Below are positions 1 to 8,381 of a DNA stretch of 64,000 bases, one piece after another. A model generated the notes under the pieces. It did not search any database and was not told where the DNA came from. It worked only from the letters and a program-made list of their open reading frames with translations. The first letter of the stretch is position 1; every line of letters begins with the position of its first letter. The DNA is from Streptomyces brevispora (GTDB lineage: Bacteria > Actinomycetota > Actinomycetes > Streptomycetales > Streptomycetaceae). Both the position numbers and the translations under genes were made by a program. The DNA lies in contig NZ_VIWW01000001.1 in assembly GCF_007829885.1 (NCBI RefSeq), positions 1,054,001 to 1,118,000 of the forward strand. The letters are read 5' to 3'.

Positions 1-226
1 TGGAGAGCTGCGAAAGGTAGCCGGCGCCCCGGTGGACGCTGCCGTAGTACGGCGCGTACGCGGCGACGTCGTCCCACACCCGCTGCAGGGCCGGAGTGCT
101 GGCGGCGTAGTCCAGCGCGGCGTACGTGACCTCACCGCCGGTCACGAGCGGAACCGTCACATCCTTGCCCAGAACCGGCAGAGGGGTACAAACGGACTGG
201 TCGGCGGCAGCGGTGAAGACGGACAT
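1..226 (-). CDS. class V aminotransferase (cysteine desulfurase-like), N-terminal part
   Basis: Only the first 75 codons are present; the gene continues past the left edge. It starts at the ATG read leftwards from 226. The visible N-terminus contains YAALDYAAST and, further on, YYGSVHRGAGYLS, which is the opening signature of PLP-dependent class V aminotransferases of the SufS/NifS/isopenicillin-epimerase type (the loop around the cofactor and the HRG segment). The substrate cannot be told from this part. A SAM-IV riboswitch lies upstream on the same strand, so I infer a role in sulfur amino acid metabolism, for example releasing or transferring sulfur from cysteine or a related compound. Family assignment is fairly firm; precise function is open. 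Confidence 0.75.
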   Translation of the reverse strand, partial: MSVFTAAADQSVCTPLPVLGKDVTVPLVTGGEVTYAALDYAASTPALQRVWDDVAAYAPYYGSVHRGAGYLSQLS

Positions 227-394
227 GACGAACTCCCGTAACAGGCAGGCGAATTCCGCGTGCCCGCGGATGCGCGGCAGCACGGAAGGAAGATGAGGGT
301 GTGCGGAGGAGGGCCGAAAAGCCCTATCGCATTCGCTTGCTCACAGAGGCTCCCTGAGGACCAGGACCCCACGGGTGGACGTCTCACGACGTCG

Positions 395-520
395 AGGGGT
401 CCGCGCTTGCCGCAGACCTCGCTGCCCACGGCCTGGTCTTCACCCGGGGCACCCCGCCACGGACGGAGGGTTGCCGGACAGCGGGCCGGGGCCGTAGTCG
501 CTGTCACTCATGACCTGACC
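395..520 (-). promoter_or_regulatory. SAM-IV riboswitch upstream of the aminotransferase
   Basis: Read on the minus strand, the segment begins GGTCATGAGTGACAGCGAC, continues through CCGGCAACCCTCC and GGGGTGCCCCGGGTGAAGAC, and closes with GGCAAGCGCGGACCC. These blocks, in this order, match my memory of the actinomycete SAM-IV riboswitch, including the SAM-box core and the pseudoknot-forming 3' arm. It points at the aminotransferase whose ATG is 170 bases downstream. SAM-IV elements normally switch off sulfur and methionine genes when S-adenosylmethionine is abundant. The rest of the 227-598 gap holds no gene that I can support. Confidence 0.85.
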
Positions 521-598
521 AGCATCCTGCCATATGTGCGTGAACGCGCAAGGCGCAGTCCATGACCTGGACTGCGCCCTGCTTGACACTCCGTACGT

Positions 599-1663
599 TC
601 AGGCGTTGCTGGCCTTGACCCATCTCTCCAGCGCCCGCCCCGCGGACCCGGAGTCGATGGACTCGGCGGCCTTCGCGATACCGGCGGCGAGCTGCTCGGT
701 GAGCGTGCCCTCCCCCGGGTTCAGCGCCACGAGCGCCGCCGCCGAGTTGAGCAGGACGGCGTCCCGGACGGGGCCGGTCTCGCCTGCCAGCAGCCGGCGG
801 GCCACATCGGCGTTGTACGAGGCGTCGGCGCCGCGCAGCGCGTCCACCGGCACCAGCTCCAGGCCGACGTCGCGCGGGTCGAAGGCCTGCTCACGCACGA
901 CGCCGTCCCGGGCCACCCAGACCCGGGAGGTCGCGGTGGTGGTCAGCTCGTCCAGGCCGTCGTCGCCGCGGAAGACCAGCGCGGAGTTGCCGCGCTCGGC
1001 GAGCACGCCCGCGACGATCGGCGCCATCCGCAGATCGGCGACACCGATGGCCTGGGAACGCACCTGGGCCGGATTGGTGAGCGGACCGAGGATGTTGAAG
1101 GTGGTCGGGGCACCCAGCTCCGCCCGCGCCTTCGCCGCGTACCGCAGGGCGGGGTGGAACTTCACCGCGAAGCAGAAGGTGATGCCCGCTTCCTCGGCCA
1201 CCTCGACGACGCGCTGCGGGGGCAGGTCCAGGTTGACGCCGAGCTTGCCCAGGACGTCCGAGGAGCCGCTGGCCGAGGAGGAGGCGCGGTTGCCGTGCTT
1301 GACGACCTTGGCGCCCGTCCCCGCCACGACGATCGCGGACATGGTGGAGATGTTGACCGTCTTGGCCATGTCACCGCCGGTGCCGACGATGTCGACCGTG
1401 CGGCCGGGCACGTGAATGGTGGTGGCGTGCTCGTACATAGCACGGACCAGGCCGGAGACCTCCGTGACGGTCTCGCCCTTGGCGCGCAGGGCCACCGCGA
1501 AGCCGGCGATCTGTACGTCGGTCGCCTCGCCGCTCATGATGCGGTCCATCGCCCACGCGGTGTCGTCGGCGCTCAGGTCCTCACCGCGCAGCAGCGGGGT
1601 CAGCACGCCCGGCCAGGAACGAGCCGCCACGCTGTCGCCGCCGACCGGGGTCACAACGTTCAT
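599..1663 (-). CDS. trpD: anthranilate phosphoribosyltransferase
   Basis: This cytoplasmic enzyme transfers phosphoribose from PRPP to anthranilate, the second committed step of tryptophan synthesis. The 354-residue protein has the N-terminal helical domain of the nucleoside phosphorylase III fold, the PRPP loop GTGGD at residues 94-98 and the anthranilate-side motif KHGNRASSS at about 122-130. Length is normal for TrpD. I chose the ATG at 1663 because AGGAG sits just upstream and homology starts there; an in-frame ATG at 1744 would add 27 unrelated residues through the terminator. It stands alone, not in a trp operon, which is usual in Streptomyces. The qcr genes upstream on the same strand are separated from it by a hairpin. 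Confidence 0.95.
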   Translation of the reverse strand: MNVVTPVGGDSVAARSWPGVLTPLLRGEDLSADDTAWAMDRIMSGEATDVQIAGFAVALRAKGETVTEVSGLVRAMYEHATTIHVPGRTVDIVGTGGDMAKTVNISTMSAIVVAGTGAKVVKHGNRASSSASGSSDVLGKLGVNLDLPPQRVVEVAEEAGITFCFAVKFHPALRYAAKARAELGAPTTFNILGPLTNPAQVRSQAIGVADLRMAPIVAGVLAERGNSALVFRGDDGLDELTTTATSRVWVARDGVVREQAFDPRDVGLELVPVDALRGADASYNADVARRLLAGETGPVRDAVLLNSAAALVALNPGEGTLTEQLAAGIAKAAESIDSGSAGRALERWVKASNA

Positions 1664-1731
1664 GGTCCGCTCCTGGGGTCCACAGCCGATAAGGGGATGT
1701 GACCACCCTATCGAGCGCCGGGGACAGCGAA

Positions 1732-1763
1732 GAGCCCCGTCCATCGTATGGATGGGCGGGGCT
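1732..1763 (-). terminator. hairpin terminator after qcrB
   Basis: AGCCCCGTCCAT and ATGGATGGGCGGGGCT form a long inverted repeat between the qcrB stop and the trpD start. It probably ends the bc1 operon transcript and insulates trpD. There is no strong U-tract, as is common in Streptomyces. Confidence 0.7.
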
Positions 1764-1789
1764 CCTGCTGTGGCGATCAGTTCAGGTGA

Positions 1790-3415
1790 TCAGTGGTGGC
1801 CGTGGCCGTCGGTGATCTCCTTGTACTCCTCGGCGGAGGGCTTGGCGATCTGGTTGTTCTCGCCGTAGTAGCCCTGGCTGAGCTTGGCCCGCACCTTCTG
1901 CAGCACGGACACCTTGCGCTTGACGCCGTTCTCGTCGACCAACGGGCCGATCTCGACCGGCACGTACTGCTCGTGCGCGGTGAGCGTGTGCAGCTGCGCG
2001 GGTGACAGCGGTTCGTGGACCTCGACGAACTCACCGTGCGGCAGGCGCTTGATGAGCCCGGACTCACGCCCGTGCAGCACCTTCTCCTTGTCCCGGCGCT
2101 GAAGGCCGAGGCAGATCCGCTTGGTCGCGATGAACGCGAGGACCGGAGCGACGAAGAAGGCGATCCGCACGAACCAGGTGATCGCGTTGATCGACAGATG
2201 GAAGTGCGTGGCCCAGAGGTCGTTGCCACCACCCACGAGCAGCACGAAGTACCACGTGATCCAGGCCACGCCGAACGCGGTGCGCGTCGGAGCGTTGCGC
2301 GGGCGGTCCAGGATGTGGTGCTCGCGCTTGTCCCCGGTGACCCAGGACTCGATGAACGGGTAGACCGCGATCGCGGCCAGGACCATCGGGAAGATCATCA
2401 GCGGGACGAGCACGCCCAGGACCAGCGTGTGACCCCAGAGGTTGATCTCCCAGCCGGGCATGACACGGATCAGACCCTCGGAGAACCCCATGTACCAGTC
2501 GGGCTGCGCGCCGGTGGACACCTGGTCCGGGCGGTAGGGCCCGATGGCCCAGATCGGGTTGATCGAGGCGATGCCCGAGATGGCGGCGATGACGCCGAAG
2601 ACCAGGAAGAAGAACCCTCCGGCCTTCGCCATGTACACCGGCAGCAGCGGCATGCCGACGACGTTCTTGTTGGTCCGGCCGGGACCCGCGAACTGCGTGT
2701 GCTTGTGGTAGAAGACCAGGATCAGGTGCGCCACCAGCAGCCCCATCATGATGCCGGGCAGCAGCAGGATGTGGACCGAGTAGAACCGGGCGATGATGTC
2801 GCCGCCCGGGAACTCCCCGCCGTACAGGAACATCGACAGGTACGTGCCGACGATCGGCATGGACAGGATCGCGCCCTGCATGAACCGGACACCCGTACCC
2901 GAGAGCAGGTCGTCCGGGAGCGAGTAGCCGGTGAAGCCGGTGAACATACCGAGCACGAACAGCAGGAAGCCGAACAGCCAGTTGATCTCACGCGGCTTGC
3001 GGAACGCGCCCGTGAAGAAGACGCGCATCATGTGCACGAACATGCCGGCCAGGAAGATCAGCGCGGCCCAGTGGTGGATCTGCCGGACCAGCAGACCACC
3101 GCGGACGTCGAAGCTGATGTCCAGCGTCGAGGCGTACGCCTCGGACATCTGGATGCCCTGCATGGGCTCGTACGGGCCGTGGTAGACGACCTCGTTCATG
3201 CTCGGGTGGAAGAACAGCGTCAGGTACACACCCGTGAGGATGATGATGATGAAGCTGTAGAGGCAGATCTCACCGAGCATGAAGGACCAGTGGTCCGGGA
3301 AGATCTTGCGCATGTTGGCCTTGGCCAGGGAGTAGATCCCGAGCCGGCCGTCCGCCCAGTCGGCCACCTTCTCACCGGCGGGCGCCTTGCGCTTCGTATC
3401 GGTCGCAGTACTCAT
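1790..3415 (-). CDS. qcrB: cytochrome bc1 complex cytochrome b subunit
   Basis: This membrane subunit oxidises menaquinol and carries the two b haems of the actinobacterial bcc-aa3 supercomplex. The 541-residue protein has eight or more hydrophobic helices. Paired haem-ligand histidines are visible in RQIHHWAALIF (about residues 111-121) and FVHMMR, and again in the later HILLLPGIMMGLLVAH helix. GYSLPDDLLSG is also typical. It is longer than mitochondrial cytochrome b because of the charged C-terminal extension usual in actinobacteria. The start overlaps the qcrA stop by 4 nt (ATGA), so the two are translationally coupled. It is the last gene of the ctaE-qcrC-qcrA-qcrB cluster. Confidence 0.97.
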   Translation of the reverse strand: MSTATDTKRKAPAGEKVADWADGRLGIYSLAKANMRKIFPDHWSFMLGEICLYSFIIIILTGVYLTLFFHPSMNEVVYHGPYEPMQGIQMSEAYASTLDISFDVRGGLLVRQIHHWAALIFLAGMFVHMMRVFFTGAFRKPREINWLFGFLLFVLGMFTGFTGYSLPDDLLSGTGVRFMQGAILSMPIVGTYLSMFLYGGEFPGGDIIARFYSVHILLLPGIMMGLLVAHLILVFYHKHTQFAGPGRTNKNVVGMPLLPVYMAKAGGFFFLVFGVIAAISGIASINPIWAIGPYRPDQVSTGAQPDWYMGFSEGLIRVMPGWEINLWGHTLVLGVLVPLMIFPMVLAAIAVYPFIESWVTGDKREHHILDRPRNAPTRTAFGVAWITWYFVLLVGGGNDLWATHFHLSINAITWFVRIAFFVAPVLAFIATKRICLGLQRRDKEKVLHGRESGLIKRLPHGEFVEVHEPLSPAQLHTLTAHEQYVPVEIGPLVDENGVKRKVSVLQKVRAKLSQGYYGENNQIAKPSAEEYKEITDGHGHH

Positions 3416-4464
3416 CCGCGCTCCCAGAATGCAGGACCGACGGGCTCATCGAAGTCACCGAGCGCCTCGAGGTTGCCCTCGCTGTTCACGCCGATCCGCA
3501 GCTGCGGGAGGGCGTGACCGGCCGGACCGAAGATGACGCGGGCGCCGTCGGAGAGGTCGAAGGTTGACTGGTGGCACGGGCAGAGCACGTGGTGGGTCTG
3601 CTGCTCGTACAGGCTGATCGGGCAGCCGACGTGGGTGCAGATCTTCGAGAAGGCCACGATGCCCTCGTGGGCCCACTCGCGCTCGCGCTTGTCCTTGATG
3701 TTGGACGGCTCGATGCGAATGATCATCAGCGCGGCCTTGGCGATCTGCGTCTGGAAGTCGTGCGCGTCCTCCTCCAGGCCCTCGGGCATGGCGAAGGTGA
3801 GCGAACCGACGGTCACGTCCTCGGGACGAAGCGGCTCATTGGTGTTCATGTTGATGAGCTGCTTGCCCTTGGCCCACATGGTGGAGCGAAGCTTCTTCTC
3901 CGGCAGCGGACCGAGGTCGCGCAGCAGCACCACACCGGAGAGCGGCACCAGGGCCAGCGCGCCGAACATGGTGTTGCGGACCAGCTTGCGCCGGCCGAAC
4001 GCGGACTCCTCGGCACCGGCCGCGAAGTCGGCGAGAACCTTCGCCTTGACCTCGGGCTCGGCCTCGATCGCGTGCCGCTCGTCGGCGACCTCCACGTCGG
4101 ACATCAGGGTGCGCGCCCAGTGGACGGCTCCCGCGCCGATCGCGAAGAGCGCCACGCCCAGGGTCAGTCCCAGGGAGAAGTTGAGCGCACTCACATGACC
4201 GAACGGGAAGATGTAGACGATCTTGTCGACCGGGAAGATGACGAAGGAGGCGATGAAGCCGACCGTCGCCAGCATGGACAGCGCGAACATGAACGCGACC
4301 GCGCGCTCGGACCGCTTCGCGGCCCGTTCGTCGATGTCCTGGATGCGCGGCTGGTGGGCCGGCAGCCCCGGGTCGGCGAACGGATCGTCCGCGCCCTCTA
4401 CCGCGCCGTGCGCGGGGGCCTGCTCTGCGGGCAGGTTCTTTTCTGGAATCTCTTGGCTACTCAT
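3412..4464 (-). CDS. qcrA: cytochrome bc1 complex Rieske iron-sulfur subunit
   Basis: The Rieske protein moves one electron from menaquinol to cytochrome c. The 350-residue sequence has three transmembrane helices (about residues 56-77, 94-116 and 166-182), as in actinobacteria rather than the single anchor of proteobacteria. The C-terminal Rieske fold carries CTHVGC at 276-281 and CPCHQS at 295-300, which supply the two Cys and two His ligands of the [2Fe-2S] cluster. It overlaps qcrC upstream and qcrB downstream by 4 nt each, so the three genes form a tight operon. Confidence 0.97.
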   Translation of the reverse strand: MSSQEIPEKNLPAEQAPAHGAVEGADDPFADPGLPAHQPRIQDIDERAAKRSERAVAFMFALSMLATVGFIASFVIFPVDKIVYIFPFGHVSALNFSLGLTLGVALFAIGAGAVHWARTLMSDVEVADERHAIEAEPEVKAKVLADFAAGAEESAFGRRKLVRNTMFGALALVPLSGVVLLRDLGPLPEKKLRSTMWAKGKQLINMNTNEPLRPEDVTVGSLTFAMPEGLEEDAHDFQTQIAKAALMIIRIEPSNIKDKREREWAHEGIVAFSKICTHVGCPISLYEQQTHHVLCPCHQSTFDLSDGARVIFGPAGHALPQLRIGVNSEGNLEALGDFDEPVGPAFWERG

Positions 4465-5270
4465 GACTTCTTGGCCTTAGCGGTGTGGGCCGCGACCCAG
4501 ACGGCAACTGCGATAAGTGCGCCGAGCCCGAAGATCCAGCCGAACAGACCCTCGCTGACCGGACCGAGACCGCCCAGACTGAGGCCGCCGGGGCTGGCGG
4601 AATCTGCGCTGTTCACGGTCTGGACGTACGCGATGATGTCCTTCTTCTGCTGCTCGGGCATCGTCGAGTCCGGGAAGGACGGCATGCTCTGCGGGCCGGT
4701 CTGCATGGCCTCGTACATGTGCTTCGGGTCCACACCCTCAAGGCCGGGTGCGTACTTGCCGTTCGTCAGGGCACCGCCCTTGCCGGTGAAGTTGTGGCAC
4801 TGAGCACAGTTGGTACGGAAGAGATCGCCACCCTTGGCGATGTCCGCGCCTTCAGGGCTGACCTGACTCTTGGTCGGGGTGATCGGACCGGCGCCGAGCG
4901 ACGCGACGTACGCCGCGAGCTGGTCGATCTCGCCCTGGGTGTAGATGACCGGCTTCTTCGGTACCTGGGCGCCCGGCTGCTGTGCCGGCATACGGCCCGT
5001 ACCGACCTGGAAGTCGACGGCGGCGGAGCCCACGCCGACAAGCTGGGGCCCGTCGGTTGTGCCCTGACCGCCGGTTCCGTGGCAGCTGGCGCAACCGACG
5101 GAGTACAGCTTCTTGCCCTCGTCGATGGCGAGGGACTGGGAGGTTTCGTCGGCCTGCGCCTTACTCGCGGGCGCAAACGCGGCGTACAGGCCCCCAGTGG
5201 CCGCCAGCGCGAGGAGTAGTACGACGACCGCCGCCAACGGATGGCGTCGTCGTGCGGAGAGCTTTTTCAC
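4461..5270 (-). CDS. qcrC: dihaem cytochrome c subunit of the bc1 complex
   Basis: This 269-residue protein is the actinobacterial cytochrome cc that links the bc1 complex directly to the aa3 oxidase. It has an N-terminal membrane segment (about residues 11-33) and two c-type haem sites, CASCH at 60-64 and CAQCH at 155-159. Conserved methionines (MPAQ, MPSF) could serve as axial ligands. A C-terminal anchor runs from about 240 to 261. Both haem domains should face outside the cell. It lies between ctaE and qcrA; the overlap with qcrA is 4 nt and the gap to ctaE is 63 nt. Confidence 0.96.
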   Translation of the reverse strand: MKKLSARRRHPLAAVVVLLLALAATGGLYAAFAPASKAQADETSQSLAIDEGKKLYSVGCASCHGTGGQGTTDGPQLVGVGSAAVDFQVGTGRMPAQQPGAQVPKKPVIYTQGEIDQLAAYVASLGAGPITPTKSQVSPEGADIAKGGDLFRTNCAQCHNFTGKGGALTNGKYAPGLEGVDPKHMYEAMQTGPQSMPSFPDSTMPEQQKKDIIAYVQTVNSADSASPGGLSLGGLGPVSEGLFGWIFGLGALIAVAVWVAAHTAKAKKS

Positions 5271-5333
5271 GGATTACCCCGGTGTCAGGATCTTCTGCGT
5301 CGATGCTGGATGTGGTTCGGGCTCTGAGCCCGG

Positions 5334-5954
5334 TTACTTGATCATGTAGATCGTGGCAAAGAGGCCGATCCACACGACATCGACGAAGTGCCAGTAATAG
5401 GACACGACGATGGCAGCGGTCGCCTGTTCATGGGTGAACCTCTTGGCTGCGTACGTCCTGCCCAGAACGAGCAGGAAGGCGATGAGGCCGCCTGTCACAT
5501 GCAGACCGTGGAAGCCGGTGGTCAGGTAGAACACCGAGCCGTACGGATCCGAGGACAGCGAGAGGCCGTCCTTCTTCACCAGCTCGGTGTACTCGAAGAC
5601 CTGGCCTCCGATGAAGATCGAACCCATCACGAAAGTGATCACGAACCAGGTACGGAGCTTCTTCACATCACCTCGCTCGGCGGCAAAGACGCCGAGCTGG
5701 CAAGTGAGTGAGGAGAGCACCAGGATGGTGGTGTTCGTCGCCGAGAACGGGAAGTTCAGGGACGAAGCCATTTCCTTCCAGTGATCTGATCCGGTCACCG
5801 ATCGCAGGGTGAAGTACATCGCGAAGAGGGCCGCGAAGAACATCAGCTCGGAACTCAACCAGATGATGGTTCCGACGCTGGTGAGGTTCGGCCGATTGAC
5901 CGACGGGTGCGCGTGCCCGGTTTCTACTGTCGTTGCTGTCGCCACGACCGACAT
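5334..5954 (-). CDS. ctaE: cytochrome c oxidase subunit III
   Basis: Subunit III of the aa3-type terminal oxidase. The 206-residue protein has five hydrophobic helices, fewer than mitochondrial COX3 and usual for actinobacteria. Family signatures are the [15 protein letters not shown] stretch in helix 1, [10 protein letters not shown] near residue 150, and the final [15 protein letters not shown]. It is the first gene of the ctaE-qcrCAB cluster, while the other oxidase subunits are in ctaCDF about 2 kb away. The divergent gene at 6142 shares its upstream region. Confidence 0.96.
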   Translation of the reverse strand: MSVVATATTVETGHAHPSVNRPNLTSVGTIIWLSSELMFFAALFAMYFTLRSVTGSDHWKEMASSLNFPFSATNTTILVLSSLTCQLGVFAAERGDVKKLRTWFVITFVMGSIFIGGQVFEYTELVKKDGLSLSSDPYGSVFYLTTGFHGLHVTGGLIAFLLVLGRTYAAKRFTHEQATAAIVVSYYWHFVDVVWIGLFATIYMIK

Positions 5955-6141
5955 TATGTCGGTCGCTTATCCCGCCCTCACTCCGGGGGGTGCCGTTCGG
6001 TGTGTCAGAGGGGTGTGTCCTCCCCGAACGGCCCATGGATCCGCCGTCCCGGGCGGTGCTGACAGGCTGTCGGGCGGAGTACGATCCGCGCATCGGTTCA
6101 TGCCCCGAAAGCCCCGAAGACACAGATGTCACGGAGGAACA

Positions 6142-6543
6142 ATGCAGCCGACCGCCACGGTCCTGGTCTACAGCGACAACGCACACACCCGTGAGCAGGT
6201 GAGGTTGGCAGCAGGGCGCAGGCCCGCGGCGGACGTGCCGCCGGTGGAGTTCCTGGAGTGCGCCACCCTGCCCGCCGTCCTGGACGCACTGGATCACGGA
6301 GGCGTCGACGTCTGCGTGTTGGACGGTGAGACGGCCCCTGCCGGAGGCATGGGCGTCTGCCGTCAGATCAAGGACGAGATCTTCCGCTGCCCGCCGGTGC
6401 TGCTGCTGATCGGGCGCCCGCAGGACGCCTGGCTGGCCACCTGGAGCCGCGCGGACGCCGCGGTGACCCTTCCGGTCGAACCGGTCGGGTTCGCGGACGC
6501 CCTGGCCGCCCTGCTGCGCAGCCGGCTCTCCGTGGGGGCCTGA
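6142..6543 (+). CDS. receiver-like (pseudo-receiver) protein
   Basis: A 133-residue protein with the length and alternating pattern of a response-regulator receiver domain and no output domain. VCVLDGE at about 57-63 places Asp61 where the phospho-acceptor would be. The start has only one acidic residue of the usual pair (VLVYSDN), and the conserved lysine near the end is replaced (TLPVEP). It may therefore not be phosphorylated normally. The start ATG follows GGAGG (ACGGAGGAACA). It is transcribed away from ctaE and sits inside the respiratory cluster, so a link to respiration is possible but only inferred. No partner kinase is nearby. Confidence 0.7.
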   Translation: MQPTATVLVYSDNAHTREQVRLAAGRRPAADVPPVEFLECATLPAVLDALDHGGVDVCVLDGETAPAGGMGVCRQIKDEIFRCPPVLLLIGRPQDAWLATWSRADAAVTLPVEPVGFADALAALLRSRLSVGA

Positions 6544-6606
6544 GGGACTGTCGGCCCCTCAGGCCGTCGCGGGCCCCTCCGCGGGGCAGCGCACTCCCCC
6601 GGTCGG

Positions 6607-7860
6607 TCAGACCTCGGGGCGCAGTCGCGCCGCCTGGACCGTGTCGACGCGGTCCGGCGTGCCGTTCTGCAGTGCGCTGCCCTTCTGCCATGTGGCCCAG
6701 GAGAGGTTCCAGTCGCCGTAGCCGTTGTCGAACGGCGTCATGGTCGCGCCCTGGCTGCCGACGACGCTGACGATGTCGCCCTCGCGCACGGTGTTGTAGA
6801 ACCACTCCGCCGCGCTGTTGCTCATGCCGGTACAGCCGTGGCTGACGTTCGCGTACCCCTGTGATCCGGTGGACCAGGGGGCCGCGTGGACGTACTCGCC
6901 GCTCCAGGTGACCCGGGTCGCGTAGTAGACCAGCAGGTCGTACGAGTCGTCCGAGTCCTGCGAGATGCCGATGGTCTCGCCGCGCATACGTACGTCGTGC
7001 TCCTTGCTGAGCACGACCTTGACGCCGTTGCGGGTGTCGAAGCCGGGCCTGCCCGTGGTCACCGGAATGGTGTTGATCACTTCTCCGTTGCGCTTGACCG
7101 TCATGGAGTGCTGCGCGGCGTCGGTGACGGCCTCGATACGGTCGCCGGTAGTGATCTTCAACGCTTTCGCGGGAGCCCCGTACAGCGTGCTGGTCACCTT
7201 CATGCCGGCCAGATTGCTGCTGACCTCGATGGTGGCCCTCGCCGGCCAGTACTCCTGCGGCCGGTAGTGCAGCGTCTTGTCGTCGACCCAGTACCAGGAG
7301 CCGGTCACGGCAGGCACGGAGCGCACCTTCAGCGCGCGCTCCACCGTGGCGCGGGCCGCCTTGTCGGCGACCGGAGCACTGAGTTGCGCCGTAAGGGGCT
7401 GTCCGACGCCGTAGGTGCCCGCCTGAGGGCCGAAGGTGACCTTCAGGAACTTCTTGGCAGAGGCGGTCTCGAAAGAGAGCGTGCGGCTGCCTGGGGCGCC
7501 GTCGCTGTCCTCCATGCTGACCCTGACGGTGTACCGGGCGCCTGCCGCGAGCGGGGCGGTGGAGTGCCAGCGGTGTCCGTCGGCATCGAGTTCGCCCGCC
7601 ACATGGCGTCCTGTGGTGTCCACAGCCGTCACATCGGTGATCCGGCCGTCGTCGCCGTCGACGCTCACTTCGAGGGGCTTGTCCGGGTCGACCTTCTCGC
7701 CGCCGTCGGGCGCGTTGGAGGAGATCTCGTCCGCCGCGTTGTACGGCTTCGCCGCGAGCGGATGGCTGTCGGACTGCCCACAGGCGGTCATCCCTGCTAC
7801 GAGGGTCACGGCCAGCAGAGTGCAGCTCACTACGGGACGGATGCGCGGCGTGTGGTTCAT
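6607..7860 (-). CDS. L,D-transpeptidase lipoprotein (YkuD domain)
   Basis: Predicted cell-wall enzyme that makes 3-3 cross-links in peptidoglycan. The 417-residue protein has a lipoprotein signal peptide with its lipobox at VAGMTAC (Cys27). Two Ig-like domains follow (about residues 55-265), then a C-terminal YkuD domain. The catalytic motif SHGCTGMS gives His341 and nucleophile Cys343. This layout matches the actinobacterial Ldt proteins (LdtMt2 type). The gene sits between ctaE and ctaF on the same strand as the oxidase genes but is separated from ctaF by a strong hairpin, so it is probably its own transcript. Substrate is inferred from family. Confidence 0.92.
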   Translation of the reverse strand: MNHTPRIRPVVSCTLLAVTLVAGMTACGQSDSHPLAAKPYNAADEISSNAPDGGEKVDPDKPLEVSVDGDDGRITDVTAVDTTGRHVAGELDADGHRWHSTAPLAAGARYTVRVSMEDSDGAPGSRTLSFETASAKKFLKVTFGPQAGTYGVGQPLTAQLSAPVADKAARATVERALKVRSVPAVTGSWYWVDDKTLHYRPQEYWPARATIEVSSNLAGMKVTSTLYGAPAKALKITTGDRIEAVTDAAQHSMTVKRNGEVINTIPVTTGRPGFDTRNGVKVVLSKEHDVRMRGETIGISQDSDDSYDLLVYYATRVTWSGEYVHAAPWSTGSQGYANVSHGCTGMSNSAAEWFYNTVREGDIVSVVGSQGATMTPFDNGYGDWNLSWATWQKGSALQNGTPDRVDTVQAARLRPEV

Positions 7861-7910
7861 GAACCCACGCTATGAAGGTTCATTTGATTCAGCGCGCGGG
7901 GTGACTGCAA

Positions 7911-7952
7911 ACGGGGGGCCCGCACTTCTCGTGGAAGTGCGGGCCCCCCGTC
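7911..7952 (-). terminator. terminator after ctaF
   Basis: A near-perfect inverted repeat, ACGGGGGGCCCGCACTTC followed after TCGT by GGAAGTGCGGGCCCCCCG, lies between ctaF and the L,D-transpeptidase gene. It is a strong GC hairpin that should end the ctaCDF transcript. Confidence 0.8.
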
Positions 7953-7982
7953 AGGTGGAGCGGTGTCACGGGTGGAGCGGTG

Positions 7983-8381
7983 TCACTGGGTGCGGTTCTC
8001 ACCGCGGTAGTACTCGAACACCCAGCCGAACAGACCGACCAGGAGCATCGGGAGCGAGAAGAAGAGCAGCCACCAGCCGAAGACGACTCCCATGAAGGCG
8101 AGTGCACCGCCGACCGCCAGCGAGAGCGGCTGCCAGCTGTGCGGGGAGAAGAACCCCACGTCGCCGGCCTCGTCCGCCACATCGGCTTCCCTGTCGTCCT
8201 GCGCGAGCGCGTCGACCCGCCTGGCCGTGAAGGCCAGGTAGAAGCCGATCATGACGCTCAGGCCGAAGGCCAGGACGAGCGCGGTCGTGCCGGCCGGCTC
8301 CTTGGACCACACGCCGTACGTGATGGCCATGGCGAGCATGAAGACCGCCAGCCAGAGGAACAGCTTGCCCTGGATCTTCAC
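7983..8381 (-). CDS. ctaF: cytochrome c oxidase subunit IV (actinobacterial type)
   Basis: A 132-residue membrane protein with four hydrophobic helices: two near the N-terminus (about 5-25 and 33-52) and two near the C-terminus (about 87-105 and 108-122). A charged loop of about 30 residues lies between the pairs. This is the small subunit IV of the actinobacterial aa3 oxidase. Its start overlaps the ctaD stop by 4 nt and it closes the ctaC-ctaD-ctaF operon. Confidence 0.94.
   Translation of the reverse strand: MKIQGKLFLWLAVFMLAMAITYGVWSKEPAGTTALVLAFGLSVMIGFYLAFTARRVDALAQDDREADVADEAGDVGFFSPHSWQPLSLAVGGALAFMGVVFGWWLLFFSLPMLLVGLFGWVFEYYRGENRTQ

Noticed and set aside
2015..3517. 500-codon open frame on the plus strand across qcrB
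   Set aside because: Antisense shadow of qcrB; composition dominated by Asp, Arg, Glu, Val and His as expected from GC-rich complement, with no recognisable domain.
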